A model generated the notes under the pieces. The model was given only the letters and a program-made list of their open reading frames with translations. It was not told the DNA's origin and ran no database searches. A DNA stretch of 64,000 nt from Bog-159 sp963738375 (GTDB lineage Bacteria > Acidobacteriota > Terriglobia > Bryobacterales > Bryobacteraceae). The first letter of the stretch is position 1. Each line of letters starts with the position of its first letter. The stretch covers positions 124,001-188,000 of the forward strand of contig CAVTWL010000008.1 in the NCBI GenBank assembly GCA_963738375.1. The letters are read 5' to 3'. The position numbers and the translations under genes were made by a program. This document shows, piece by piece, positions 17,865 to 26,391 of this stretch.

Positions 17865-20055
17865 CTACGCAGGATAATCCAGGGCTTCCGGGATCATGAC
17901 ACGCTGCACGGATTCGGCGGCGCGATCCTTGGCGAGGTGCGAGCCGGTGAGGCAACCATCCATGCGGACGCGGAGGCGGTTGAACTGGTCGTAGCCATCG
18001 AAGTGGGCGCAGGGGCCGGCTTTCGCGGAGTGTGCGCCATCGCTTTCGATGACGTCGGTGTAGCCGCGCGCCAGGCTGGAGATACCTGGGATCATGCCTT
18101 CCATGGCTTCCAATTCTTCGGCGTGGTAGCAGGAGGCGCAGCCGGGAGCGTCCCAGGCCGGATGACGGTTGTAGCCAAAGACCAGCTCGGCGCAAATGCG
18201 TCCGGCTTCGCCCGCGGCGCGGGCGCTTTGCACGTGGCAGAGGTCGGTGAAGAAGGCGATGGCGGCGGGATCGACGGTTTCAAGGCCTTGGGCTTCGAGT
18301 TCCAGCACGTCGAGGATCTGGCAGCGGGAGGCAAGCAGCCAGCAGAGCGCGTCGGCGAGCGGGAAGGTGACTCCGTGGCGGGAACTCTGGTAGAGGCGGC
18401 TGCCTTCGGCGTCTTTCGCCTTTTGCAGGTGCTGGAGCGACCAGAGCCACATTTGCATGGCAGTGGCGAGGGTGCAGGCGCCGGTGCCGGGGTGGGTGGC
18501 GGCGATCTGGCGCATCTCGCCGATCCAGAGGCGGAACTGGGCGAGGAAGAGCTCGTCGGTCATGGTCAGGGTCAACTGGCGGCGCTGCACGGCCTCGGGG
18601 CCTTCGTAGGTGGCTTCGAGCTGCGCGTCCATCCACTTGTAGCCGAGGAAGCCGGGGCAATCTTCGGTGATGCCGTAGCCGCCCATGAGGCTGACGGCTT
18701 CACGCATCATGTTGGCGCCGTGGCCGGTGTTCCAGAGCTTGCAGGCGGGACACAGGACATTGGCGACGGAATCGAGGAGGGCGATAGCGGACGAGCGGGG
18801 ATGCGGGCTGGGCTGGTGTTTTTGAGGTAGTCGAGAGCGTCCTTCTGGAGCTTGCGCATGGCGCGCAGGGTGCTGGTTCCACCATGGACGCCGTCGTTGG
18901 CGAAATGCTCGTTCTTCAGCCGTTCGAGGGGATCGAGTTCGTCGAAGAGGCGGGCGGCGGCGAAGCCCAGGGAGGCGCTGGCTTCGCCGGTGGCCCAGAT
19001 CTCGACCAGGCGGTGGAGAGTATCTTCTTTTAGTTGCAGGCCGAGTTCGTAGCGAGGCGAGCCGGGGCGGCATGTCTCGCCGCCGCGGAAGCGTCCGCGC
19101 TGGTAGCGGATGATGGGCTCGATGGCGGAGAGCAGCTTGGCCGCGGTCATGACGCCGACGGTGACGCGGGTGCGGCGGAAGACGGCTTCGATGATCTCGC
19201 CGTGGCTGTAGCGGGGGACGATGACGCCGTTTTGAGACGTTGAAGCCGCCGACGATGCGGCTGGCGGGGACGCGCAGGCTGAAGATGGGATCGCTGGTGG
19301 AGGACAACTGGTGGACGAGCTTGCGCGTGGGGACGCCGCGGTCGAAGATGCCGGGATCGGTCTCGTGCAGGATGACCATGCAGGATTTGGAGATGCGGGG
19401 GTCATCGGTGTCGACGGCGGCGGTGACGAAGTTGGCGAAGCCCATGTTGGTGATGAAGCGGCCGCGCTTTTCGACCTGGAGGCGTGGGTTCGGCGCCTTC
19501 GGGCCAATCGGCTACGCGGACCTTGCCGGCGAGGATGCCGGTTTCGACGCCGACGTAGGGGATCGGCTCGGTTAGGCAGAAGGCGCCGCGCCAAGGCTGG
19601 CGGTCCTCACCCGGCTGGGCGGGGGCGCAGAGGCGGAGGTACCGGTCGCGCTGTTCGGGGGTGCCGCGCTCGTGGATGGGGGATAGGGCAAGGCATCCGG
19701 CGAGGCTGCCGGTGGCGGCGCCGGCATCGACCCACGCGAGTTCGAAGGCTACCAGGGCGAGGGCGAGGTTCTTGGGGCCTTCGACGAGGCCACCCTGCTC
19801 GGGATCGAGGAAAACGCCGGTGATGCCGGAGGAGTCGAAGTGTTGGAGGAGGGATTGCTTGGCGGCGGTCCAGGCGTGGGTGTTGCGGGCGCCTTCGGCG
19901 ACCAGGCGGGCCACCGGGCCGCGCGCCACGGCGCGGGTGGATTGGACCAGCATCTGGAGATCGTAGCGGTGGGAGAAGCGCCATTGGAGCTGGCGGACAT
20001 CATCGCCGGGGAGGGCGCGCAAGGTGTGGGGTTTCGGTTCGACGGCGGTAGCCAT
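17865..20055 (-). CDS. Acyl-CoA dehydrogenase-like protein, frameshifted as sequenced
   Basis: Reads as one ~728-residue protein after removing about four extra bases (near 19490, 19229 and two near 18790-18800; 2191 bp fits four modulo 3). Blocks: GRFITNMGFANFVTAAVDT, PASRIVGGFNVS, NGVIVPRYSHGEIIEAVFR, REAVSLMGGYGITEDCPGF (acyl-CoA dehydrogenase signature) and a long helical C-terminal extension (LEATYEGPEAVQRRQLTLT onward). The extension makes it longer than a typical 380-residue or FadE-type enzyme. Start ATG 20055 gives MATAVEPKPHTLRALPG. Partner of the ETF-QO-like gene downstream. Substrate unknown. Confidence 0.78.
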
Positions 20056-20649
20056 AAGGGGGACCGTCCTTTCCGGTTGGGTATCCAGTGCAATCGCGAT
20101 GCCAGGGGTGTCGGGCTGTGGAATGAGGGGATTAGGGAGTTTATAGTCTGGAAGGCGGATGGGTTAGGGTGTAGTCACCCGAGATCGGGGCACTGGGCAG
20201 AATTGTGCATCTTTCTCGGGGCGGAGTACCGCGGACGAACGAAGCCAATTCCACAGGGGATGCAGCGAAGCGCGGGAAGTTGACGTTTCGTGTTGCATAA
20301 TGTTGCATCGGCCCGGCTAGACTGCGGGGCCGTTGTGCAGGATTGTGCGTGTTTTCAGGGTGAAGTGCCGTGGAGCGAACGAAGCCAATGTTTCGGGCGA
20401 GCGGGGCGTCAGATTGTGCAAAATTGTGCATGATTCTAGCTTGGCCCTTGGAGCGTGGAACAAAGCCAATTTTGATTTTTATACTATTGAGGCCGTTTTA
20501 TACTATTGCAATGGATCGAGTTCCTAACTCCGGCTACCTGGACACTACACTACCATGTGGGTCGAGCGCTCCCGCCTTCCTTGTGGATGCGTCCGGTCTG
20601 TTTTCAGGCGATTAGGGCGAGGTGGACCGGTGTGAATTAGACTGGAGGG
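20056..20649. repeat. Gene-free stretch with three 49-bp repeats
   Basis: 594 bp with no credible gene, between divergent genes. Three units begin with (A/G)ATTGTGC(A/G)T and, exactly 36 nt after that start, carry GAAC(G/A)AAGCCAAT: 20201-20249, 20341-20389 and 20422-20470. Spacing between units is 140 and 81 bp, so this is not a tidy tandem array. The inner 20-25 bp are poorly conserved. Resembles a small dispersed intergenic repeat family; function unknown. The region also has AT-rich tracts near 20465-20510 that may hold promoters. Confidence 0.75.
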
Positions 20650-21138
20650 ATGTTGGATTGGACCCGGTTTCAAGTTGGCGCACGATGGACCCTGGGGGTG
20701 GTCGCGTCGGAGGTCGGGATTCGGGCGATCGATTTGCATGGCGCGGCGGATTTGCCGGGGCGGGAGTGGCCGTCCAATCCAAAGCTTCGGGATGCGGTGA
20801 AACAGTTGGAATCCTACTTCGCGGGCGAACTACGCGACTTCGATCTGACGCTGGATATGCAGGGAACGGAGTTCCAGAAGCGGGTGTGGGAGGAGTTGGT
20901 CCGCATTCCGTACGGGGAAACTCGGAGCTATAGTTTCATCGCCAACACGATCGGGGCAACCAAAGCCGTGCGCGCGGTGGGTGCGGCGAATGGGCGGAAC
21001 CCGATACCGATCGTGGTGCCGTGCCACCGGGTGATCGGGGCGGGCGGGTCCCTTGTGGGTTACGGCGGCGGCTTACCACTTAAGAAATACTTGCTGGATC
21101 TGGAAGGCCGGCACTCGGACCTGTTTCAATCGGCTTAA
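20650..21138 (+). CDS. Methylated-DNA--protein-cysteine methyltransferase
   Basis: Suicide DNA repair protein that removes alkyl groups from O6-alkylguanine. 162 residues; the active-site motif PIVVPCHRVIG places the acceptor Cys at about 125, and the helix-turn-helix region FQKRVWEELVRIPYGETRSY and AVGAANGRNP are standard. A GGAGG sits unusually close to ATG 20650, so translation may begin a codon or two later. Single domain without the Ada N-terminal regulatory part. Confidence 0.93.
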   Translation: MLDWTRFQVGARWTLGVVASEVGIRAIDLHGAADLPGREWPSNPKLRDAVKQLESYFAGELRDFDLTLDMQGTEFQKRVWEELVRIPYGETRSYSFIANTIGATKAVRAVGAANGRNPIPIVVPCHRVIGAGGSLVGYGGGLPLKKYLLDLEGRHSDLFQSA

Positions 21139-21141
21139 CGG

Positions 21142-21999
21142 CTAGTCGATGCGCACCGAACCGGAGCCGGTGCGGAGGTCCACCAGCGCGCCGCCGCCCT
21201 TGACTTTGCCCTGAATGTCGTGGCCGCCGCCGACGGTTCCCTGTACCATAATGGGGTGGTTCACGGTTACGTGGCCGGAGCCGGTGTGGGCGTGGAGATC
21301 GAAGGACGCGTCGACGGGCAGGCGCACGTTGACGCCTCCAGAGCCAGTATGGGCTTCGAGGGGCCCGGGAGCGGTCTGTTCGAGGCGAACGCTGCCGCTG
21401 CCGGTGTGGGCATTGATGGGACCGAGGATGGCGGAACCTTCGATGGAGCCGCTGCCGGTATGCGCGTCGACTCTGCCTTTGACGGTGTCGAGGGCGATCC
21501 TGCCGGAGCCGGTCTGGATGCGGACTTCATCGTTGACGCGGGCCACGGTGACGGAACCGGAGCCGGTTTCCAATTCGACGGGGCCGCGGATGCCTTCGAC
21601 GCTTTCGCTGCCGGAGCCGGTGTGTGCGCGCAGGCGGGTCTCGCTGGGCACAACCAGCTCATAGCTGATGGAGACGTGGCGGCGCAGCCATTCGTCATGG
21701 GGGGCGCTGATGCGAATGCTATTGCCGTTTTGGGAGATGGGCGGGTTGGACTCGATCTCGTGGATGCGGTTTCCGCTGCCGCCGAGGAATTCATTTTGGG
21801 CGCGGACGACGGCGTGGATGTGGACGGAATTGGCGTCACCGGAGCGAACTTCGATGCGGCCGGAACCGGTTTCGACGTTGAGGTCGACGGCGCCGTTGAC
21901 GGAGAGGGTGCGGTCGAAGGCGGCCTCACGATCGGCGGCGGAGAGTTGCAGGAGGAAGCCGGCAAGGGCCAGAGGGGCGGCGATATACGCGATGCGCAT
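21142..21999 (-). CDS. Secreted DUF4097-type beta-strand repeat protein
   Basis: 285 residues with an N-terminal signal (IAYIAAPLALAGFLLQLSA). The mature part is a right-handed beta-solenoid-like series built from short repeats ending in TGSG: nine TGSG tetrapeptides, most within (A)HTGSG, at intervals of roughly 17-30 residues. Matches the DUF4097/DUF2807 putative adhesin style known in Acidobacteria. Location envelope or extracellular; function unknown. It is convergent with the alkyltransferase, 3 bp between stops. Confidence 0.8.
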   Translation of the reverse strand: MRIAYIAAPLALAGFLLQLSAADREAAFDRTLSVNGAVDLNVETGSGRIEVRSGDANSVHIHAVVRAQNEFLGGSGNRIHEIESNPPISQNGNSIRISAPHDEWLRRHVSISYELVVPSETRLRAHTGSGSESVEGIRGPVELETGSGSVTVARVNDEVRIQTGSGRIALDTVKGRVDAHTGSGSIEGSAILGPINAHTGSGSVRLEQTAPGPLEAHTGSGGVNVRLPVDASFDLHAHTGSGHVTVNHPIMVQGTVGGGHDIQGKVKGGGALVDLRTGSGSVRID

Positions 22000-22140
22000 G
22001 GGATCTCCAGATTGGGGGGTTTTCAGGCCCCGGGCGATGGCCTGGCACCTGTACTGCTAACACCCGCTCTTGCTAGACGGCGGGCGGGGGTAAAGGTTAG
22101 GAACGCCGCCGCAGCCCGGAAACTGCTATAGAGTTAGGGG

Positions 22141-22653
22141 ATGCGGAATTCGATTTGGGCTGCGGCCGGACTCTTACTGGCGGTTTCATTGTGCCGCGGG
22201 GCGGACGGCTGGGGTGCGGTGCAAGGGTTGCGGGGCGATTGGGTGGGGGCGGGCGGCGGGGGGCCGGGACAGGGCAGCGGTTCGTTTTCGTTTCAGCCGG
22301 ATTTACAGGGCAAGGTGCTGCTGCGGAAGAATCGCGCGGAGTATCCGGCAACGAAGGATCGGGCGGGGTCGGTACATGACGATTTGATGGTGATTTACCG
22401 GGAGACGCCGGAGGCCGTGGCGCAGGCCATTTATTTTGACAGTGAGGGGCATACGATCCGGTATGAGGTTCAGGCAGCCGGGCCGGATATCGTCTTCTTG
22501 AGCAGCGCGGAGGGGCGCGGTCCGCGGTACCGGCTGACTTATACGCGTGTCGATCAAGACCGATTGAAGATCAAGTTCGAGATCGCAGCGCCGGGGAAGC
22601 CGGAGCAATTTACGACTTATATTGAAGCCGGAGCGCGGCGTGCCTCGAAATAG
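22141..22653 (+). CDS. Secreted hypothetical protein
   Basis: 170 residues with an N-terminal signal (MRNSIWAAAGLLLAVSLC) and a beta-rich mature domain (LRGDWVGAGGGGPGQGSGSF, VLLRKNRAEYPA, YFDSEGHTIRYEV, YRLTYTRVDQDRLKIKFEI). The layout recalls lipocalin-like proteins that report a treated substance (DUF1579-type), but I cannot name the family. Its 3' end overlaps the next gene. Confidence 0.65.
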   Translation: MRNSIWAAAGLLLAVSLCRGADGWGAVQGLRGDWVGAGGGGPGQGSGSFSFQPDLQGKVLLRKNRAEYPATKDRAGSVHDDLMVIYRETPEAVAQAIYFDSEGHTIRYEVQAAGPDIVFLSSAEGRGPRYRLTYTRVDQDRLKIKFEIAAPGKPEQFTTYIEAGARRASK

Positions 22654-23305
22654 GCTGCCGGAGGTTCTGTCTCTTGACGCGGCACTGATCGTTATCGATT
22701 TGCAGAAGGCCATCGATCATAAGAGCTGGGGCAAGCGGAACCATCCGAAGGCGGAGCGGAAGGTGGCGGCGCTGCTGGCGGCATGGCGGGCGACGGGGCG
22801 GCCGATTTATCACATCCGGCACGATTCGGCCGAGGGGCGGTCGCATTACCGGCCGGGACAGCCGGGGCACGATTTCAAGCCGGAGGCGCTGCCGCTGGCG
22901 GGCGAGACGGCGATCGGCAAGCGGACCAACAGCGCGTTCATCGGCACGGATCTGGAGAAGCGGCTGCGAACAGGCGGCCAGAATGTGTTGGTGGTATGCG
23001 GCGTGGCAACCAACAATTCCGTGGAGGCCACGGTGCGGATGGCGGGGAACCTAGGATTCGATACATGGCTGGTGGAAGACGCCACGTTCACGTTCGGGCG
23101 CAAGGACTGGCGCGGAGAGTGGCGCACGGCGGAGGAAGTCCACGCGATGAGCCTGGCGAATCTGGATGGCGAGTACTGCAGGGTAGCGCGGGCGCGGCAG
23201 GTGCTGGCGGCAGCTAGCCGGCCGCGGGAAAGCCGGGGTGATTGCGAACCTGACGGGCCTGCCAGAGATGGCGGCGTTCGTGGGCCGCGAGCCAAGCGAA
23301 AGTGA
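22640..23305 (+). CDS. Cysteine hydrolase, isochorismatase family
   Basis: Isochorismatase-like hydrolase; the triad is Asp in ALIVIDLQKAID, Lys in AIGKRTNSAFIG and Cys in VVCGVATNNSVEAT. Substrate class may be nicotinamide, an N-carbamoyl amine or a related amide. GTG 22640 gives MPRNRLPEVLSLD; TTG 22622 is an alternative overlapping the previous gene more. The last ~29 codons are very polar and overlap the convergent DinB gene by 92 bp, unlike family C-termini, which end soon after the helix containing YCRVARARQVLA. A nearby TAG at 23215 in another frame suggests the true end may be there if the sequence has extra bases. Confidence 0.85.
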   Translation: MPRNRLPEVLSLDAALIVIDLQKAIDHKSWGKRNHPKAERKVAALLAAWRATGRPIYHIRHDSAEGRSHYRPGQPGHDFKPEALPLAGETAIGKRTNSAFIGTDLEKRLRTGGQNVLVVCGVATNNSVEATVRMAGNLGFDTWLVEDATFTFGRKDWRGEWRTAEEVHAMSLANLDGEYCRVARARQVLAAASRPRESRGDCEPDGPARDGGVRGPRAKRK

Positions 23306-23792
23306 CGTAGAGATTCACTTTGATGGGGAGTCCGGGGGCGGGTACCTTGATGCGGGCGAGGTCGAGGCCGTTGGCTTTTTCGATGAGGAGCGCGAGCTGG
23401 TCCTGGAGGTGGAGGAAGGTGGGCATGACGGCGGTGAGAGGCTGGCCGTAGGCGGGGGTAAAAGCACGCGGCGCCTTGGTCTTGCGTTTCGCAGACGGCT
23501 CGGTGTTGGCGAGGATCCAGCGGCTGAAACGGCCATGGGAGAAGGGGCCGGCGGCAGTCAATCCGCGGGAGCGGGCGTCGTCAATTATTTTTTCGAGCAG
23601 GTGGGCGTAGCGATCGCCTGCGATGTTGAGGTGGAGCAGGCATTCGGCCATGGACCAACTGTCTGGATTGGGGCGCCAGTTGAATTGCGTTTCCTTGAGG
23701 CCGATCACCAGTTCGGCGGAATCGGATTTCACATTCAGGAATTGCTGGGCGAGTTCAGACAGCTCGGGAGAGAGGGAGACACCGGTCAACAT
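23214..23792 (-). CDS. DinB-family protein
   Basis: 192 residues of the DinB/DUF664 four-helix metal-binding fold. Recognisable: ETQFNWRPNPDSWSMAECLL with the first His of LLHLNIAGDRYAHLL, and the C-terminal FAWLAAHERRHLWQARQVR with HERRH. Members include thiol-dependent transferases such as bacillithiol transferases; catalytic role here unknown. ATG 23792 begins the conserved N-terminus (MLTGVSLSPELSELAQQF). Confidence 0.85.
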   Translation of the reverse strand: MLTGVSLSPELSELAQQFLNVKSDSAELVIGLKETQFNWRPNPDSWSMAECLLHLNIAGDRYAHLLEKIIDDARSRGLTAAGPFSHGRFSRWILANTEPSAKRKTKAPRAFTPAYGQPLTAVMPTFLHLQDQLALLIEKANGLDLARIKVPAPGLPIKVNLYVTFAWLAAHERRHLWQARQVRNHPGFPAAG

Positions 23793-23887
23793 AGAATTCA
23801 ACTTATCAATAAGACGGCGGCGCCTGGGTCGACGTTGCGCGGAATGTGGCGGCGGTAAGGGCGGGCACAGGAGGATGCGCCGCCGGG

Positions 23888-26194
23888 CTAACGGTAGAGC
23901 AGATACTTTTCGCGGAGCTTGACGAAGGCGGCTACGCTGTCGGCCACCTTTTGCTGGATGTCGCGGGGGTCGTCGCCGGCGGCTAGCTGGCGGACGACTT
24001 CGGCGCTGCCGATCAGTTTTTGGTTGGCGGAGAACTGGACCTTGCCGGGGTACAGCTTTTGGAGGGCGGCGGCGATTTCGAGGCCGAGGCGGGTGGAGTC
24101 GAAATCGTCGCGATTGGTGATGACGAAGCGGACGCCTTCGAGCTTCAGGAAGCGGGTCGGGTAGGCGCGGACGCCGGGGATGCGGCGGCGGTTGAGGTAG
24201 GCGGCGAGGTCGGGACCTTTGATGTAATCGGCGCCGATTTGTTCGAAGGGGGCATCGGTTTTGCGGCCCACGGAGTAGTTGGGCGTGTACTCCAGCATGG
24301 CGATGCCGGGGTAAAGCAGGGCGGCGTTTAAGCTGCGCATATTGGGCGAGGGATCGATCCAGGGCTGATTGCCGGCGTCGAGCCAGTCGCCGCGCTGCCA
24401 ATCCTGCATAGGCACGACGGTCAGGTCTGCGCCGATGTGGTTCTCGGCGTTGAAGAGCCTGGCCAGTTCTCCCATGGTCATGCCGTGGCGGATGGGGAGG
24501 GGGAAGGATCCGATGAAAGAGAGCGAGTCGCGATCGAGCATGGGGCCTTCGACGTGGACGCCGGTGAGGGGATTGGGGCGGTCCAAAACATAATAGGGGA
24601 TTCCTGCTTTGGCGGCATCTTCCATGGCGTAGGCCATGGTGGTTTCGTAGGTGTAGAAGCGCACTCCTACATCTGCGATGTCGAAGACCAGGGCCTGGAG
24701 GCCGAGTTCTCGGCCAAGGATTTCGGGGGTGGGACGGTTGCGTTTGCCCAGGAGGCTGTAGATTTTGATGCCGGTGGCGGGGTCGGTGGTGTCGGCGATG
24801 TCAGGCTGGTCTTCGGCGATGGCGAAGCCGTGTTCGGGAGAGAAGATGGCGGCGAGGTTGACGCCGGCAGCGCGCATGAGGTCGATGTTGCGGCGGCCGT
24901 TATGATCGACGCCGGTGGAATTGGTGATCAAGCCGACGCGCTTGCCTTTGAGGGGCTGGAAGCCATTGGCGGCGAGGACGTCGAGTCCGGTGAGGGTGGC
25001 GGCGTTGCGGTCGATCTGGCGGCGGAGTCCGGCGCCGGAGACGGTTTCGTTGTATCCGGTGAGGCTGACGCCGGGCGCGGCGATGCCGAGGGCGGCGGCG
25101 GTGATGGTGGCGATCTTGCCGCGCAGGCCGGTGATGGCGGGGCGGCGGAAGGGGTGCACGCTGTTCGAGAGCAGGATGACGTAGGTATCGCTGACGGGAT
25201 CGATCCAGACGGAGGTACCGGTGAAGCCGGTGTGGCCGTAGGAGCCGATCGGGAATAAGTCGCCGCGATTGCCGGAGAAGGGAGAATCGATATCCCAACC
25301 GAGGCCGCGGAGGATGGGCTGATCGGCGGGGCTTTGGGGGGTGGTGAATTTTTCGACCGTGAGGGGGCTGAAGAGGCGCACGCCCCCGAGTTGGCCTTTG
25401 TGCAGCATCATTTCGCAGAAGCGGGAGAGGTCGTCAGCGGTGGAGAAGAGGCCCGCGTGTCCAGCGACGCCTCCCATGAAGCGGGCGGTTTCGTCGTGGA
25501 CGACGCCGCGGAGGGGCGCGCCGCCGGCGCCATCGCGTTCGGTGGGGGCGATGCGGGGGGCGAGCGAGGCGGGCGGTTGGAACATGGTTTCCCGCATGCC
25601 GAGCGGCAGGAAGATGTTGTTGCGCGAATAGTCGGAAAGCATCTGGCCGCTGAGGCGGTGGACGAGTTCGCCCATCAGGATGAAATTGATATCGCTATAA
25701 ACGAAATGAGTGCCGGGGGGGGCATTGGGCTTTTCGAGCATAGCCATGCGGATGCCAGTCTGGTAGCCGTTCCAGGGGGGGGTGAGGGGCAGGTCTGGGG
25801 GCATGCCGGAGAAGTGAGTGAGCAGGTTGCGGATGGTGAGATCGCTCTTGCCGACTTGGAATTCGGGAAGGTATTGGGTGACGCGATCGTTGAGGCGGAA
25901 GCGCCCCTCTTCGAAGAGCTTCATGAGGGAAGAGGTGGTGGCGATTACCTTGGTGAGGGAGGCGAGATCGAAGACGGTGTCGACAGTCATGGGCTCGGGG
26001 GTGGGGACGAGGGCGCGTTTACCGTAGGCCTTGTGGTGGAGAATCTGGCCCTGGTGGCCGATCAAGAGCACGGCGCCGGGAATGCGGCCGTCCTCGATGG
26101 CCTCCTGGATGGTTTTGTCGAGTTCGGAGGAGGCGGAGAAGGTTTGCGCGCAGGAGGCGGCGACAGCCAGCAGGGCGCAGAGGACAAGCTTCAT
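23888..26194 (-). CDS. Beta-lactamase-fold amidase fused to NamZ (DUF1343) muramidase
   Basis: 768 residues with signal peptide (MKLVLCALLAVAASCAQ). Residues ~25-385 are a serine beta-lactamase/AmiE-like domain: SxxK at S79-K82 (SLTK), YSD at 166-168, HTG at 321-323. Residues ~405-768 are DUF1343: KGKRVGLITNSTGVD, IFSPEHGFA, DIADVGVRFYTYETTMAY, VLDRPNPL, PNMRSLNAALLYPGIAMLE. Known: in Bacillus subtilis separate neighbouring genes encode AmiE (removes peptide from MurNAc) and NamZ (exo-N-acetylmuramidase). The fusion would couple both steps of peptidoglycan-fragment salvage outside the cytoplasm. Both active-site sets look complete. Confidence 0.88.
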   Translation of the reverse strand: MKLVLCALLAVAASCAQTFSASSELDKTIQEAIEDGRIPGAVLLIGHQGQILHHKAYGKRALVPTPEPMTVDTVFDLASLTKVIATTSSLMKLFEEGRFRLNDRVTQYLPEFQVGKSDLTIRNLLTHFSGMPPDLPLTPPWNGYQTGIRMAMLEKPNAPPGTHFVYSDINFILMGELVHRLSGQMLSDYSRNNIFLPLGMRETMFQPPASLAPRIAPTERDGAGGAPLRGVVHDETARFMGGVAGHAGLFSTADDLSRFCEMMLHKGQLGGVRLFSPLTVEKFTTPQSPADQPILRGLGWDIDSPFSGNRGDLFPIGSYGHTGFTGTSVWIDPVSDTYVILLSNSVHPFRRPAITGLRGKIATITAAALGIAAPGVSLTGYNETVSGAGLRRQIDRNAATLTGLDVLAANGFQPLKGKRVGLITNSTGVDHNGRRNIDLMRAAGVNLAAIFSPEHGFAIAEDQPDIADTTDPATGIKIYSLLGKRNRPTPEILGRELGLQALVFDIADVGVRFYTYETTMAYAMEDAAKAGIPYYVLDRPNPLTGVHVEGPMLDRDSLSFIGSFPLPIRHGMTMGELARLFNAENHIGADLTVVPMQDWQRGDWLDAGNQPWIDPSPNMRSLNAALLYPGIAMLEYTPNYSVGRKTDAPFEQIGADYIKGPDLAAYLNRRRIPGVRAYPTRFLKLEGVRFVITNRDDFDSTRLGLEIAAALQKLYPGKVQFSANQKLIGSAEVVRQLAAGDDPRDIQQKVADSVAAFVKLREKYLLYR

Positions 26195-26391
26195 ATAGGG
26201 CCATCATAGCGTTTACGCATCGTGATTACCCGAAAGGAGGCGCATTCCGCATCCATACCGTTCCGGTAAAATCCCGACGAGATTTCGGGGTCACGATCAT
26301 CTGCGATTCGAGAGCGGGCGCGTGCGCTTAAAAAGCTTGCGCGCACCTTCGGGAGGGGCTAACCTAGGGCTTACTCCGGTGCCGCTCCCGT

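Noticed and set aside
20056..20649. CRISPR array from the three repeats
   Set aside because: Only three units, unequal spacers (140 and 81 bp between starts), degenerate centres and no cas genes.
21220..22131. 303-codon plus-strand frame opposite the DUF4097 gene
   Set aside because: It mirrors the repeat structure (Gly/Ala/Asp periodicity) of the real gene on the other strand and lacks a ribosome site.
26325..26352. Inverted repeat GTGCGC...GCGCAC upstream of the RND pump as a metal-regulator operator
   Set aside because: Short, imperfect and very GC-rich; no regulator gene is nearby, so no operator claim is justified.
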